Source: an uncultured Eubacterium sp. (GTDB taxonomy: Bacteria > Bacillota > Clostridia > Peptostreptococcales > Anaerovoracaceae). From it: 18,163 bases of DNA. The translations under genes were made by a program, and so were the position numbers. Below, piece after piece: positions 1-6,081 of this stretch (within the stretch, counting starts at the first letter, position 1; every line of letters begins with the position of its first letter). The DNA lies in contig CALBGO010000044.1 of NCBI GenBank assembly GCA_937894585.1, positions 1-18,163 of the forward strand, in the 5' to 3' direction. The notes below the pieces were generated by a model. That model was given only the letters and a program-made list of their open reading frames with translations, made no database searches and had not been told where the DNA came from.

Positions 1-32
1 AAATATTGAATTTTCAAGGTGCGATGCCCATT

Positions 33-61
33 TTGGGTATGGGAAGTCTTAGTAATATAGT
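33..61 (+). promoter_or_regulatory. Possible sigma-A promoter for the M50 peptidase gene
   Basis: A TTGGGT (33-38) and a TATAGT (56-61) are separated by 17 bases, with the candidate TTG start 65 bases further on. The -10 matches five of six consensus positions but the -35 only three of six. A 7-bp hairpin (arms 24-30 and 34-40) overlaps the -35. This is an inference from spacing and sequence; the transcript could also come from a gene left of the window. Confidence 0.35.
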
Positions 62-126
62 ATTTGCAAGCTGGCTGAAATGTGATAAAATGTTATGAAA
101 TATCTATTGGGAAAGGAAGAATTATT

Positions 127-843
127 TTGAAAAGATTTTTGCGTTCTCCGGCTCTGGTGCTTCTGCTGGTGCTGGTTGTTTTAAGAATTATTACGAATCC
201 TGTAGTAGATGCGGGAGAATGGATTATGGACAAGCTGATGATTCTGCCCGGTATTCTGATTGGACTTTCGTTTCATGAATTTGCTCACGGCGCAGTATCC
301 TATGCTTTGGGTGATCCGACCCCTAAACTGCAGGGAAGGCTGACGATCAATCCGGCGGCTCATATGGACCCTTTTGGATTTATCTGCCTTCTTCTTGCAG
401 GCTTCGGCTGGGGTGTACCCGTGGAAATCGATCCCCGCTACTATAAACACAGAAGAAGAGATGAGATGCTGGTAGCCTTTGCCGGTGTTGCCATGAATCT
501 TCTGATCGCAGTTCTCTTTGCATTTGTGATGAAAGGGCTTTTTATTCTGCAGCCGTCATTTATGGTGGGTGGAATGGGTCAAATTGTCATGGAAATATTG
601 ATCGGCATTATTTCTGTTAATATAGTGCTGATGGTTTTCAATCTGCTTCCGGTGCCGCCGCTGGATGGATTTAATATTGTGACAGAGATTTTCAATCTTC
701 GCAAATACAGCTGGTATTATGCAGTATATGATAAGGGATTTTTGATTCTGCTCGTTTTAATTCTCTTTGATGTGACAGATATCGTGCTGGTACCTTGTGT
801 AAACTTTGTATATGAGTGGCTTATGAATGCAATTGTATTTTAA
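127..843 (+). CDS. Site-2 protease family (M50) membrane zinc metallopeptidase
   Basis: Predicted integral membrane metalloprotease of about 238 residues, the compact Gram-positive M50/site-2-protease type. The HExxH zinc motif is visible as HEFAH in the second membrane segment, and the third-ligand motif appears as NLLPVPPLDG near the C-terminal third. Several hydrophobic segments flank both motifs, placing the active site within the membrane. The reading frame is open from a GTG at 82, but the better start is the TTG at 127: it follows AGGAAG (114-119) at 7 bases, and the protein then begins MKRFLRSPALVLLL. Family members cleave membrane-anchored substrates such as anti-sigma factors or signal peptide remnants; no substrate can be named here. 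The gene stands alone between the window edge and a long spacer before clpB. Family assignment is secure; the physiological role is unknown. Confidence 0.9.
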   Translation: MKRFLRSPALVLLLVLVVLRIITNPVVDAGEWIMDKLMILPGILIGLSFHEFAHGAVSYALGDPTPKLQGRLTINPAAHMDPFGFICLLLAGFGWGVPVEIDPRYYKHRRRDEMLVAFAGVAMNLLIAVLFAFVMKGLFILQPSFMVGGMGQIVMEILIGIISVNIVLMVFNLLPVPPLDGFNIVTEIFNLRKYSWYYAVYDKGFLILLVLILFDVTDIVLVPCVNFVYEWLMNAIVF

Positions 844-859
844 TATGTTTTTATTGGCG

Positions 860-1005
860 TTTTAGAAGGCGGCGGGCGGCAGGCGGCTCTGCGCCGAAGA
901 TTCGGCAGGACAGCCTTGCAAGGATTTCAAAGCTCACAGGGCTTTCTGCAGGACAGCCGGGCAGAGTTTTTCAAGGCTCGTAAGGCTTTGCACAGGGCGG
1001 AAGCC
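860..1005. repeat. GC-rich degenerate direct repeat in the spacer before clpB
   Basis: Two blocks about 43 bases apart align imperfectly. One starts at CCTTGCA (914-920) and the other at CCGGGCA (957-963); both continue through TTCAA(A/G)GCTC and (A/G)GGCTTT to CAGG. A small hairpin GCCGAA-GA-TTCGGC lies just upstream. The stretch is richer in G and C than the flanking AT-rich DNA and has no credible coding frame. It may be a decayed intergenic repeat; I cannot tell whether copies exist elsewhere. Confidence 0.4.
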
Positions 1006-1114
1006 CGGATACCCGGATTCGATTGGAGCGGATATTGACAGATTTTCGTTTTTTCCGGATTCTGCCGATATTTCCGGGAGTTTTTCGGATTTTACCCGCT
1101 TAAAAGAGAATTTC

Positions 1115-1166
1115 ATTGACAAAATTGACAGTTTCTTTGGAGTCTGTCCGTTTTGTCAATTTTTTT
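1115..1166 (+). terminator. Terminator-like hairpin between the M50 gene and clpB
   Basis: A perfect 10-bp inverted repeat, ATTGACAAAA (1115-1124) and TTTTGTCAAT (1151-1160), encloses an inner GACAG/CTGTC pairing and a 12-base loop, and is followed by a run of T residues to 1166. This fits a rho-independent terminator isolating clpB from upstream transcription, although it lies about 270 bases after the M50 stop. The stem is AT-rich, so its strength is uncertain. Confidence 0.5.
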
Positions 1167-1273
1167 GTCCGTGAACTTGACACAATCGGCAAACAAAACG
1201 ATTTCTGCCGGAGGCGGGGTTCATCGAATACAGAATGCAGGATACCGTGTAATCTTCACACACATCGAAATTA

Positions 1274-1300
1274 TTATCACTCTATTTAAGTGAGTGCTAA
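1274..1300 (+). promoter_or_regulatory. CIRCE operator (HrcA binding site) upstream of clpB
   Basis: TTATCACTC (1274-1282), nine bases, then GAGTGCTAA (1292-1300). The CIRCE consensus is TTAGCACTC-N9-GAGTGCTAA, so only one of 18 conserved positions differs. HrcA binds this inverted repeat in Gram-positive bacteria and represses class I heat-shock genes. Here it ends 7 bases before the -35 of the clpB promoter, upstream of the core promoter rather than in the leader. Confidence 0.9.
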
Positions 1301-1307
1301 AAAATGC

Positions 1308-1336
1308 TTTACTTTTTGAAAAAAGAGGTATAGAAT
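1308..1336 (+). promoter_or_regulatory. Sigma-A promoter of clpB
   Basis: TTTACT (1308-1313), a 17-base spacer, and TAGAAT (1331-1336) match the housekeeping consensus at four and five of six positions. Transcription would begin near 1343, giving a leader of about 50 bases. The CIRCE element sits directly upstream, which is consistent with heat-shock control. Confidence 0.65.
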
Positions 1337-1395
1337 AGACTCAGAGATTAAAAATAGAACAAAGCAGCAGATATGTCAATATGGGGGTGAAGCAT

Positions 1396-3987
1396 ATGAA
1401 TATTGATAAATTAACACAGAATGCGCAGTCTGCTATTATGGACTGTCAAAACATCGCAATTTCCGAGGGTCATCAGATGCTGGACGGGGAACATCTGCAT
1501 CTTGCGCTTTTGATGCAGAAGGACGGTCTGATTCCAAAGCTTCTGAAGTATATGGAAGTGGATCCTGCATATATGATTGCAGAACTTGAAGAACAGATTG
1601 AAAAACTGCCTAAAGTTTCCGGCGCAGCGGATAATATTTATGCGTCCAGACGGCTCAATCAGATTCTGATGAATGCGGAGAAGGAGGCAGAACATTTCAA
1701 AGACGAATATGTCAGCGTTGAACACTTGTATCTTGCCCTTTTGGATGAGAGGGGCACACCGTCTGCCAAACTCTTTGCAAAGTATAAAATCGATAAGAAC
1801 AGATTTTTGGAAGCATTGTCCAAAGTCCGCGGTAATCAGAGAGTCACCAGTCAAAATCCGGAGGATAATTATGATGTTCTGAATAAGTACGGCAGAGACC
1901 TTGTGGAAATGGCAAGAGAGGGAAAACTGGATCCTGTTATAGGTCGTGACGGAGAAATCAGACATGCCATTCAGATTCTTTCCAGAAGAACCAAGAACAA
2001 TCCTGTTCTGATCGGCGAACCGGGTGTCGGCAAGACTGCAGTGGTAGAAGGCTTGGCTCAGAGAATTTTAAACGGCGATGTGCCGGAAGGTCTGAAAGAC
2101 AAGACAATTTTCGCGCTTGATATGGGCGCTCTGATTGCGGGCGCTAAATTCAGAGGTGAGTTTGAGGAAAGGCTGAAAGCGGTTCTTTCCGAAGTGGAAA
2201 AATCCGAGGGAAGAATTATTCTGTTTATCGATGAGATTCATAATATTGTCGGCGCGGGCAGAACCGAAGGTTCTATGGATGCCGGAAATCTGCTGAAGCC
2301 TAAACTTGCAAGAGGAGAACTCCATTGTATCGGCGCAACGACTCTGGATGAGTATCGCAAATACATCGAAAAAGATGCGGCTTTGGAGCGGCGTTTCCAG
2401 AAAGTGCTGGTGGATCAGCCGACAGTGGAGGATACCATTTCCATTTTAAGAGGACTGAAAGAGCGTTTTGAAATTCATCACGGTGTCCGCATTACAGATA
2501 ATGCTCTGATTGCCTGCGCAACTCTGTCCGACCGCTATATCAGCGACAGGTTCCTGCCGGACAAGGCTATTGACCTGATGGATGAGGCAGCTTCAAAAAT
2601 CAGAACGGAAATTGACAGTATGCCTACGGAGCTTGATGAGATTTCCCGCAAAATTATGCAGCTTGAAATTGAAAAGCAGGCACTGGGAAAAGAAACAGAC
2701 CGGGCTTCGAAAGCTCGTCTTGCGACTTTAGAAAAAGAGCTGTCTCAGTTAAAAGAAGAAAACGCATCTATGCGCGCTCAATGGGAAAATGAGAAAAAAG
2801 CCATTACGGAGCTGAAGGGCACCAAGGAACAGATAGAAGAAGTAAAACGCCAGATTGAAGACGCAGAGCGCAGTTACGATCTGGAGAAACTGGCTCAGCT
2901 GAAATACGGGACATTGCCGGAGCTGGAAAAGAAGCTTGCGGCCGAAAAGCACAGTGCGGAACATGCGGAGGAAAACCGCCTGCTTAAAGAAGAAGTCGGA
3001 GAAGAGGAAATCGCAGAGGTAGTATCCGGATGGACGGGAATTCCTGTTGCGAAACTGGTGGAATCTGAAAAAGAAAAGCTGCTGAAGCTGCCTGACATTC
3101 TTCACGAGAGAGTAATCGGTCAGGAAGAAGGGGTTCTTGCCGTATCGGAATCCATCCTGAGGGCAAGAGCGGGGCTGAAAGACGAAAACAGACCGATAGG
3201 ATCCTTTATTTTCCTGGGACCTACAGGTGTCGGAAAAACCGAGCTTGCCAAAGCGCTTTCCGAATCCCTCTTTGATTCGGAAAAGAATATGATTCGTATC
3301 GATATGTCCGAGTATATGGAGAAACACTCCGTGTCCCGTCTTGTAGGCGCGCCTCCGGGATATGTGGGTTATGACGAGGGCGGTCAGCTGACTGAGGCTG
3401 TGCGCCGCAAACCGTACAGTGTGGTTTTGTTCGACGAGATTGAAAAGGCACACCCGGATGTATTTAACATTCTGCTTCAGCTTCTGGATGACGGCAGACT
3501 GACCGACAATCAAGGCAGAACCGTTGACTTTAAGAATACGATTATCATAATGACTTCCAATGTCGGAAGCGCTCAGCTGATTGATAATATTAAAGCCGAC
3601 GGAACTATTGACAGGGAAACAAAGGAGCAGGTGGAAGGCCAGCTGAAAAACTATTTCCGTCCGGAGTTCTTAAACAGAATCGACGATATCGTCGTATTCA
3701 GTCCGCTGACCGAAAGCCAGATTGTGAAGATTATAGAGCTTTCCGTGAAAGGTCTTGAAAGACGGCTTTCCGAACGGGATGTTAAGCTTCAATTGACTCC
3801 GGAAGGCAAAAAATTTATCGCCAGAGAGTCTTACGATCCAAATTACGGCGCAAGGCCTGTTAAACGGTATTTGCAGAAGAACATAGAAACTGCTCTTGCT
3901 GCAAGGCTGATCAAAGGCGAAATCGCAGACGGCGATACGGTAGAAGTAGGCAGCGACGGAGAACAGCTGACTTTTACAGTAAAATAA
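1396..3987 (+). CDS. clpB: ATP-dependent protein disaggregase ClpB
   Basis: Hexameric AAA+ chaperone of the cytoplasm that pulls polypeptides out of aggregates, usually together with DnaK. At 863 residues it has normal ClpB length. The order is complete: N-terminal Clp repeat domain (about 1-145), AAA-1 with Walker A GEPGVGKT (about 207-214) and Walker B ILFIDEIH, a charged coiled-coil M domain (about 400-525), AAA-2 with Walker A GPTGVGKT (608-615) and Walker B VVLFDEIEKAHPDV, then the C-terminal D2 small domain. The M domain marks it as ClpB rather than ClpA or ClpC. The frame is open from an ATG at 1381, but GGGGGTGA (1383-1390) is a good ribosome site for the ATG at 1396, giving MNIDKLTQ, the usual ClpB beginning. 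It is monocistronic, under a CIRCE element and its own promoter. Confidence 0.97.
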   Translation: MNIDKLTQNAQSAIMDCQNIAISEGHQMLDGEHLHLALLMQKDGLIPKLLKYMEVDPAYMIAELEEQIEKLPKVSGAADNIYASRRLNQILMNAEKEAEHFKDEYVSVEHLYLALLDERGTPSAKLFAKYKIDKNRFLEALSKVRGNQRVTSQNPEDNYDVLNKYGRDLVEMAREGKLDPVIGRDGEIRHAIQILSRRTKNNPVLIGEPGVGKTAVVEGLAQRILNGDVPEGLKDKTIFALDMGALIAGAKFRGEFEERLKAVLSEVEKSEGRIILFIDEIHNIVGAGRTEGSMDAGNLLKPKLARGELHCIGATTLDEYRKYIEKDAALERRFQKVLVDQPTVEDTISILRGLKERFEIHHGVRITDNALIACATLSDRYISDRFLPDKAIDLMDEAASKIRTEIDSMPTELDEISRKIMQLEIEKQALGKETDRASKARLATLEKELSQLKEENASMRAQWENEKKAITELKGTKEQIEEVKRQIEDAERSYDLEKLAQLKYGTLPELEKKLAAEKHSAEHAEENRLLKEEVGEEEIAEVVSGWTGIPVAKLVESEKEKLLKLPDILHERVIGQEEGVLAVSESILRARAGLKDENRPIGSFIFLGPTGVGKTELAKALSESLFDSEKNMIRIDMSEYMEKHSVSRLVGAPPGYVGYDEGGQLTEAVRRKPYSVVLFDEIEKAHPDVFNILLQLLDDGRLTDNQGRTVDFKNTIIIMTSNVGSAQLIDNIKADGTIDRETKEQVEGQLKNYFRPEFLNRIDDIVVFSPLTESQIVKIIELSVKGLERRLSERDVKLQLTPEGKKFIARESYDPNYGARPVKRYLQKNIETALAARLIKGEIADGDTVEVGSDGEQLTFTVK

Positions 3988-4009
3988 TGAATACCAAACT
4001 ATGCGCTTT

Positions 4010-4125
4010 TCCTTGTCCGCTCCGCCAAGCCGCCCGCTTTACTTGCGGGGAAAAAGGCAGCGCCCTGCATCTTGCAAAGCGTTATGCTGCGGCAGGGCAG
4101 GCGACAGCTTGATGACTTACAGGTC
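4010..4125. other. GC-rich element with nested short hairpins after clpB
   Basis: Just past clpB lies a GC-rich stretch with CCCGC/GCGGG (4033-4037 and 4045-4049) and GCCCTGC/GCAGGGC (4062-4068 and 4092-4098) pairings. A 74-codon open frame crosses it (4001-4225), but it has no ribosome site and runs into the downstream hairpin, so I do not call it a gene. It could be a decayed intergenic repeat or part of the clpB 3' untranslated region. Confidence 0.35.
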
Positions 4126-4157
4126 AAGAAAAAGAAAAAGATTTGCCGATTTGTCGG

Positions 4158-4205
4158 AAATGACACACTTAGCCCGTATAGAAGGGAGTGTGTCATTTTT
4201 CTTTT
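4158..4205 (+). terminator. Probable clpB terminator, first hairpin of the TGACACA array
   Basis: AAATGACACACT (4158-4169) pairs perfectly over 12 bp with AGTGTGTCATTT (4187-4198), leaving a 17-base loop, followed by TTCTTTT. This is a convincing intrinsic terminator shape, about 170 bases past the clpB stop. Its right arm can alternatively pair with AAAATGACACA at 4219-4229. Confidence 0.65.
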
Positions 4206-4419
4206 CAGCATTTAGTCGAAAATGACACATTGAGTTGTTTTTTTTTAGAGTTCGTGTCAAAAAACAAAAGCAAAGGTGATCAGAGACATGTTATAAATAC
4301 AATATTATGGATAAAAAGTAAAAAAATAGAAAACTGAAGAAGAGAATGGTCATGAAAAATGACATGATTGTATTGATTTTAAGGGTAACCTGTCATTTTT
4401 GCGATTTATGATTTTAAAG

Positions 4420-4471
4420 AAGTGACACAAAGAAGTCATATTCGATGCCATTGTGTCATTTTTCTTTTTTT
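4420..4471 (+). terminator. Terminator-like hairpin, last of the TGACACA array
   Basis: AAGTGACACAA (4420-4430) pairs with TTGTGTCATTT (4451-4461) over 11 bp including one G.T pair, and is followed by a long U-rich tail (4459-4471). No gene on the + strand lies between the first hairpin and this one, so it is either a backup terminator for clpB or ends an unrecognised short transcript. Confidence 0.5.
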
Positions 4472-4612
4472 AAAGTAACGGCTGATGTCAGTTTGTCGGA
4501 GGTGATGTGCCTTACCGAAAGATTCGTCGATGAGAAGCCCGCTTCTGATGAACAAAGCAAAAAATAGAACTAAGAATAGAGCGAAGGAAAAATGGAGGGC
4601 TGTGAAGAACAG

Positions 4613-4647
4613 AAAATGCCGCAGATACGGGATACCTGCGGCGTTTT
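4613..4647 (-). terminator. Intrinsic terminator of the GntR regulator gene
   Basis: GCCGCAG (4618-4624) and CTGCGGC (4636-4642) form a GC-rich 7-bp stem with an 11-base loop, flanked by AAAA on the left and TTTT on the right. Read on the minus strand it lies about 25 bases after the stop codon and ends in a U tract. The symmetrical flanks suggest that it may work in both directions. Confidence 0.8.
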
Positions 4648-4671
4648 GCAAAGAAATTTATATCAGAATTA

Positions 4672-5337
4672 TTATCTGTTAAATTTCCTGTTCCTGGAGT
4701 TATCCATATGAATCTTCATGGCAAGAGCGCCGCCTTCGGGATCTTTTGCCATAAAAGCATTGTAAATGGCACGGTGTTCATCTAAAACCGTGTCCAGATA
4801 ATCGGGCGCATAATAGTTGGACGGGTTGCAGTGTTTCAGATAAATCTGGTAAGATGACAGAATCTGTTTCAGCATACGGTTGTGGGTTGCCGCATAAATA
4901 ATCTGATGGAAAGCTGTATTGATATTGATCATTTTATTGATATCTTTTTTTAAAGTATAGAATTCCATAAATTCAAAAGTCTCTTCCATCTCGTCCAGTT
5001 CATCTTCTGTAATTCGCTCGATAGCCCATCTGACCGCCTGTACCTCGTATGCTTTGCGAAGCACATACATATCGTCAATATCCTGATTGGAAAATCCCAG
5101 AACAAAGGCGCCTCTGTTAGGAATGTTTTCTATAAGTCCGTCTGTTTCCAGCTGACGCAGAGCCTCTCTGACAGGGGTTCTGCTGACTTTGTACTCGTTG
5201 CAGATTTTCTGTTCTGTCAGTTTTTCACCGGAACGCAGTTTTCCCGTTAAAATATCTTCTCTAAGTTCGGTGTAAAGATTGGTGGACAGCGGCTGATTAC
5301 ATGTTTTACCATCTTCCAGGTATTGAATAATAGACAT
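4672..5337 (-). CDS. GntR family transcriptional regulator, FCD (FadR-like) subfamily
   Basis: DNA-binding regulator of 221 residues. A winged helix-turn-helix occupies about residues 20-80, with LREDILTGKLRSGEKLTEQ and the recognition-helix signature SRTPVREALRQLETDGL. An all-helical FCD effector domain follows. Three histidines, His144 (AFHQII), His188 (DEHRAI) and His210 (KIHMDN), sit where FCD proteins usually hold a metal ion; a fourth, acidic ligand is not obvious. The frame is open further upstream, but the ATG at 5337 has AGGAGGA 6 bases before it and starts the protein at its natural edge. It diverges from nth and has a perfect-consensus promoter with a GTATAC palindrome just downstream, a plausible autoregulatory operator. 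Such regulators often sense sugar acids or other carboxylates; the effector here is unknown. Confidence 0.92.
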   Translation of the reverse strand: MSIIQYLEDGKTCNQPLSTNLYTELREDILTGKLRSGEKLTEQKICNEYKVSRTPVREALRQLETDGLIENIPNRGAFVLGFSNQDIDDMYVLRKAYEVQAVRWAIERITEDELDEMEETFEFMEFYTLKKDINKMININTAFHQIIYAATHNRMLKQILSSYQIYLKHCNPSNYYAPDYLDTVLDEHRAIYNAFMAKDPEGGALAMKIHMDNSRNRKFNR

Positions 5338-5360
5338 AATTTTCCTCCTAAATTTAGACC

Positions 5361-5396
5361 GTATACAATTATAAGAAAGGGGTTTCGGTTTGTCAA
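5361..5396 (-). promoter_or_regulatory. Perfect-consensus sigma-A promoter of the GntR gene, with palindromic GTATAC
   Basis: On the minus strand TTGACA (complement of 5391-5396) and TATAAT (complement of 5368-5373) are separated by exactly 17 bases, a full consensus match. The palindrome GTATAC (5361-5366) lies immediately downstream of the -10, over or near the transcription start, where a repressor could act. Such a strong promoter in front of a regulator gene suggests that it is held down, perhaps by its own product; that is inference. Confidence 0.85.
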
Positions 5397-5407
5397 GACA
5401 ATCAAGG

Positions 5408-5436
5408 TTGTCAAAAGCCGTTTTTTTTTGTATAAT
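5408..5436 (+). promoter_or_regulatory. Sigma-A promoter of nth, giving a leaderless transcript
   Basis: TTGTCA (5408-5413), 17 bases, TATAAT (5431-5436): five and six of six consensus positions. The nth ATG begins at 5445, 8 bases after the -10, so the usual start point of transcription falls at or within a few bases of the start codon. No Shine-Dalgarno sequence can be seen. The -35 is only 11 bases from the divergent gntR -35. Confidence 0.75.
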
Positions 5437-5444
5437 TTTGTAGT

Positions 5445-6068
5445 ATGAAGAAAGAAAGAATAAAAGAAATACTGGATATTTTGGACGAAACTTATCCTGA
5501 TGCGGAGTGTGCGCTTCATCATAAAGATGTATTTCAGCTGATTGTAGCTGTAGCGCTTTCTGCTCAGACAACCGATAAAAGTGTGAATCAGGTGACGCCG
5601 GAGCTTTTTGCCGCATATCCTGATGCATTTGCACTGGCAGAAGCCGATCCGGAGGAGGTCAGCAATTATATAAGACGGATTGGTATGTATAAGACAAAGT
5701 CCAGAAATATCGTAAATATGGCTAAAGTTCTTGCCGAAAAGTATGACGGCAGAGTGCCGTGTGATTATGACAGTCTGGTGGAGCTTCCCGGTGTCGGCAG
5801 AAAAACCGCAAATGTAGTTCTTTCTGTAGGTTTTGGACAGCAGAGGATTGCGGTGGATACCCATGTATTCCGTGTAGCGAACAGAATCGGTTTTGTCAGT
5901 GAGAAGGATGTGCTTAAGACAGAGCTTTCTCTGATGAAGGCAATTCCAGAGGAGAGATGGTCGAGAACCCATCACAGTCTGATTTTTCACGGAAGAAACT
6001 GCTGTGCGGCAAGAAAGCCGGATTGTGAAAACTGCACGATAAAGGATCTTTGCGAAAAGAATTTATAA
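5445..6068 (+). CDS. nth: Endonuclease III (DNA glycosylase/AP lyase)
   Basis: Base-excision repair enzyme that removes oxidised pyrimidines and nicks abasic sites. Its 207 residues are the normal length. The helix-hairpin-helix LPGVGRKTANVV contains catalytic Lys120, and VDTHVFRVANR contains catalytic Asp138, at the same numbers as the E. coli enzyme. The C-terminal 4Fe-4S loop is complete: Cys187, Cys194, Cys197 and Cys203 in the spacing C-x6-C-x2-C-x5-C. The N-terminus aligns as expected for the family, so the ATG at 5445 is very probably right although no ribosome site precedes it. The promoter lies so close that the mRNA should be leaderless. The downstream secreted-protein gene begins 13 bases after the stop and probably shares the transcript. 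Confidence 0.96.
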   Translation: MKKERIKEILDILDETYPDAECALHHKDVFQLIVAVALSAQTTDKSVNQVTPELFAAYPDAFALAEADPEEVSNYIRRIGMYKTKSRNIVNMAKVLAEKYDGRVPCDYDSLVELPGVGRKTANVVLSVGFGQQRIAVDTHVFRVANRIGFVSEKDVLKTELSLMKAIPEERWSRTHHSLIFHGRNCCAARKPDCENCTIKDLCEKNL

Positions 6069-6081
6069 AGAGGAAACACTT

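Larger units (their letters stand above)
4158..4471. repeat. Array of inverted repeats sharing the word AATGACACA/TGTGTCATT
   Basis: Within about 310 bases the same word recurs in alternating orientation. Forward copies are at 4158-4169, 4219-4229, 4355-4364 and 4420-4430. Reverse copies are at 4187-4198, 4391-4400 and 4451-4461, with a shortened GTGTCA at 4254-4259. Paired in order they make a 12-bp perfect stem, a weak 6-bp stem, a 10-bp perfect stem (AAAAATGACA/TGTCATTTTT) and an 11-bp stem with one G.T pair. Stems one and four carry U-rich tails. The spacing between pairs is irregular and the DNA between them is AT-rich, with no coding frame. It could be tandem terminators, a repeat family, or the remnant of a small mobile element. 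Confidence 0.7.

Noticed and set aside
3..98. A 31-codon open stretch from the window edge to a TGA at 96-98, possibly the tail of an upstream gene
   Set aside because: So short a stop-free stretch is expected by chance, the residues match nothing that I recognise, and a promoter-like pair and a small hairpin lie within it.
1177..1205. TTGACA at 1177-1182 as an additional clpB promoter
   Set aside because: No acceptable -10 sequence occurs 16-19 bases downstream.
2749..3513. 254-codon minus-strand frame inside clpB
   Set aside because: Antisense shadow of the conserved ClpB AAA-2 region with no family resemblance.
4120..4135. AGGTCAA resembling half of a CtsR operator
   Set aside because: Only one half-site is present, and it lies after clpB rather than in its promoter.
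4001..4225. 74-codon frame after clpB
   Set aside because: No ribosome site, basic low-complexity composition, and its end runs through the first terminator hairpin.
4436..4651. 71-codon minus-strand frame with a hydrophobic stretch
   Set aside because: It begins within the gntR terminator stem, has no ribosome site, and ends in the hairpin array; the hydrophobic run comes from A/T-rich DNA.
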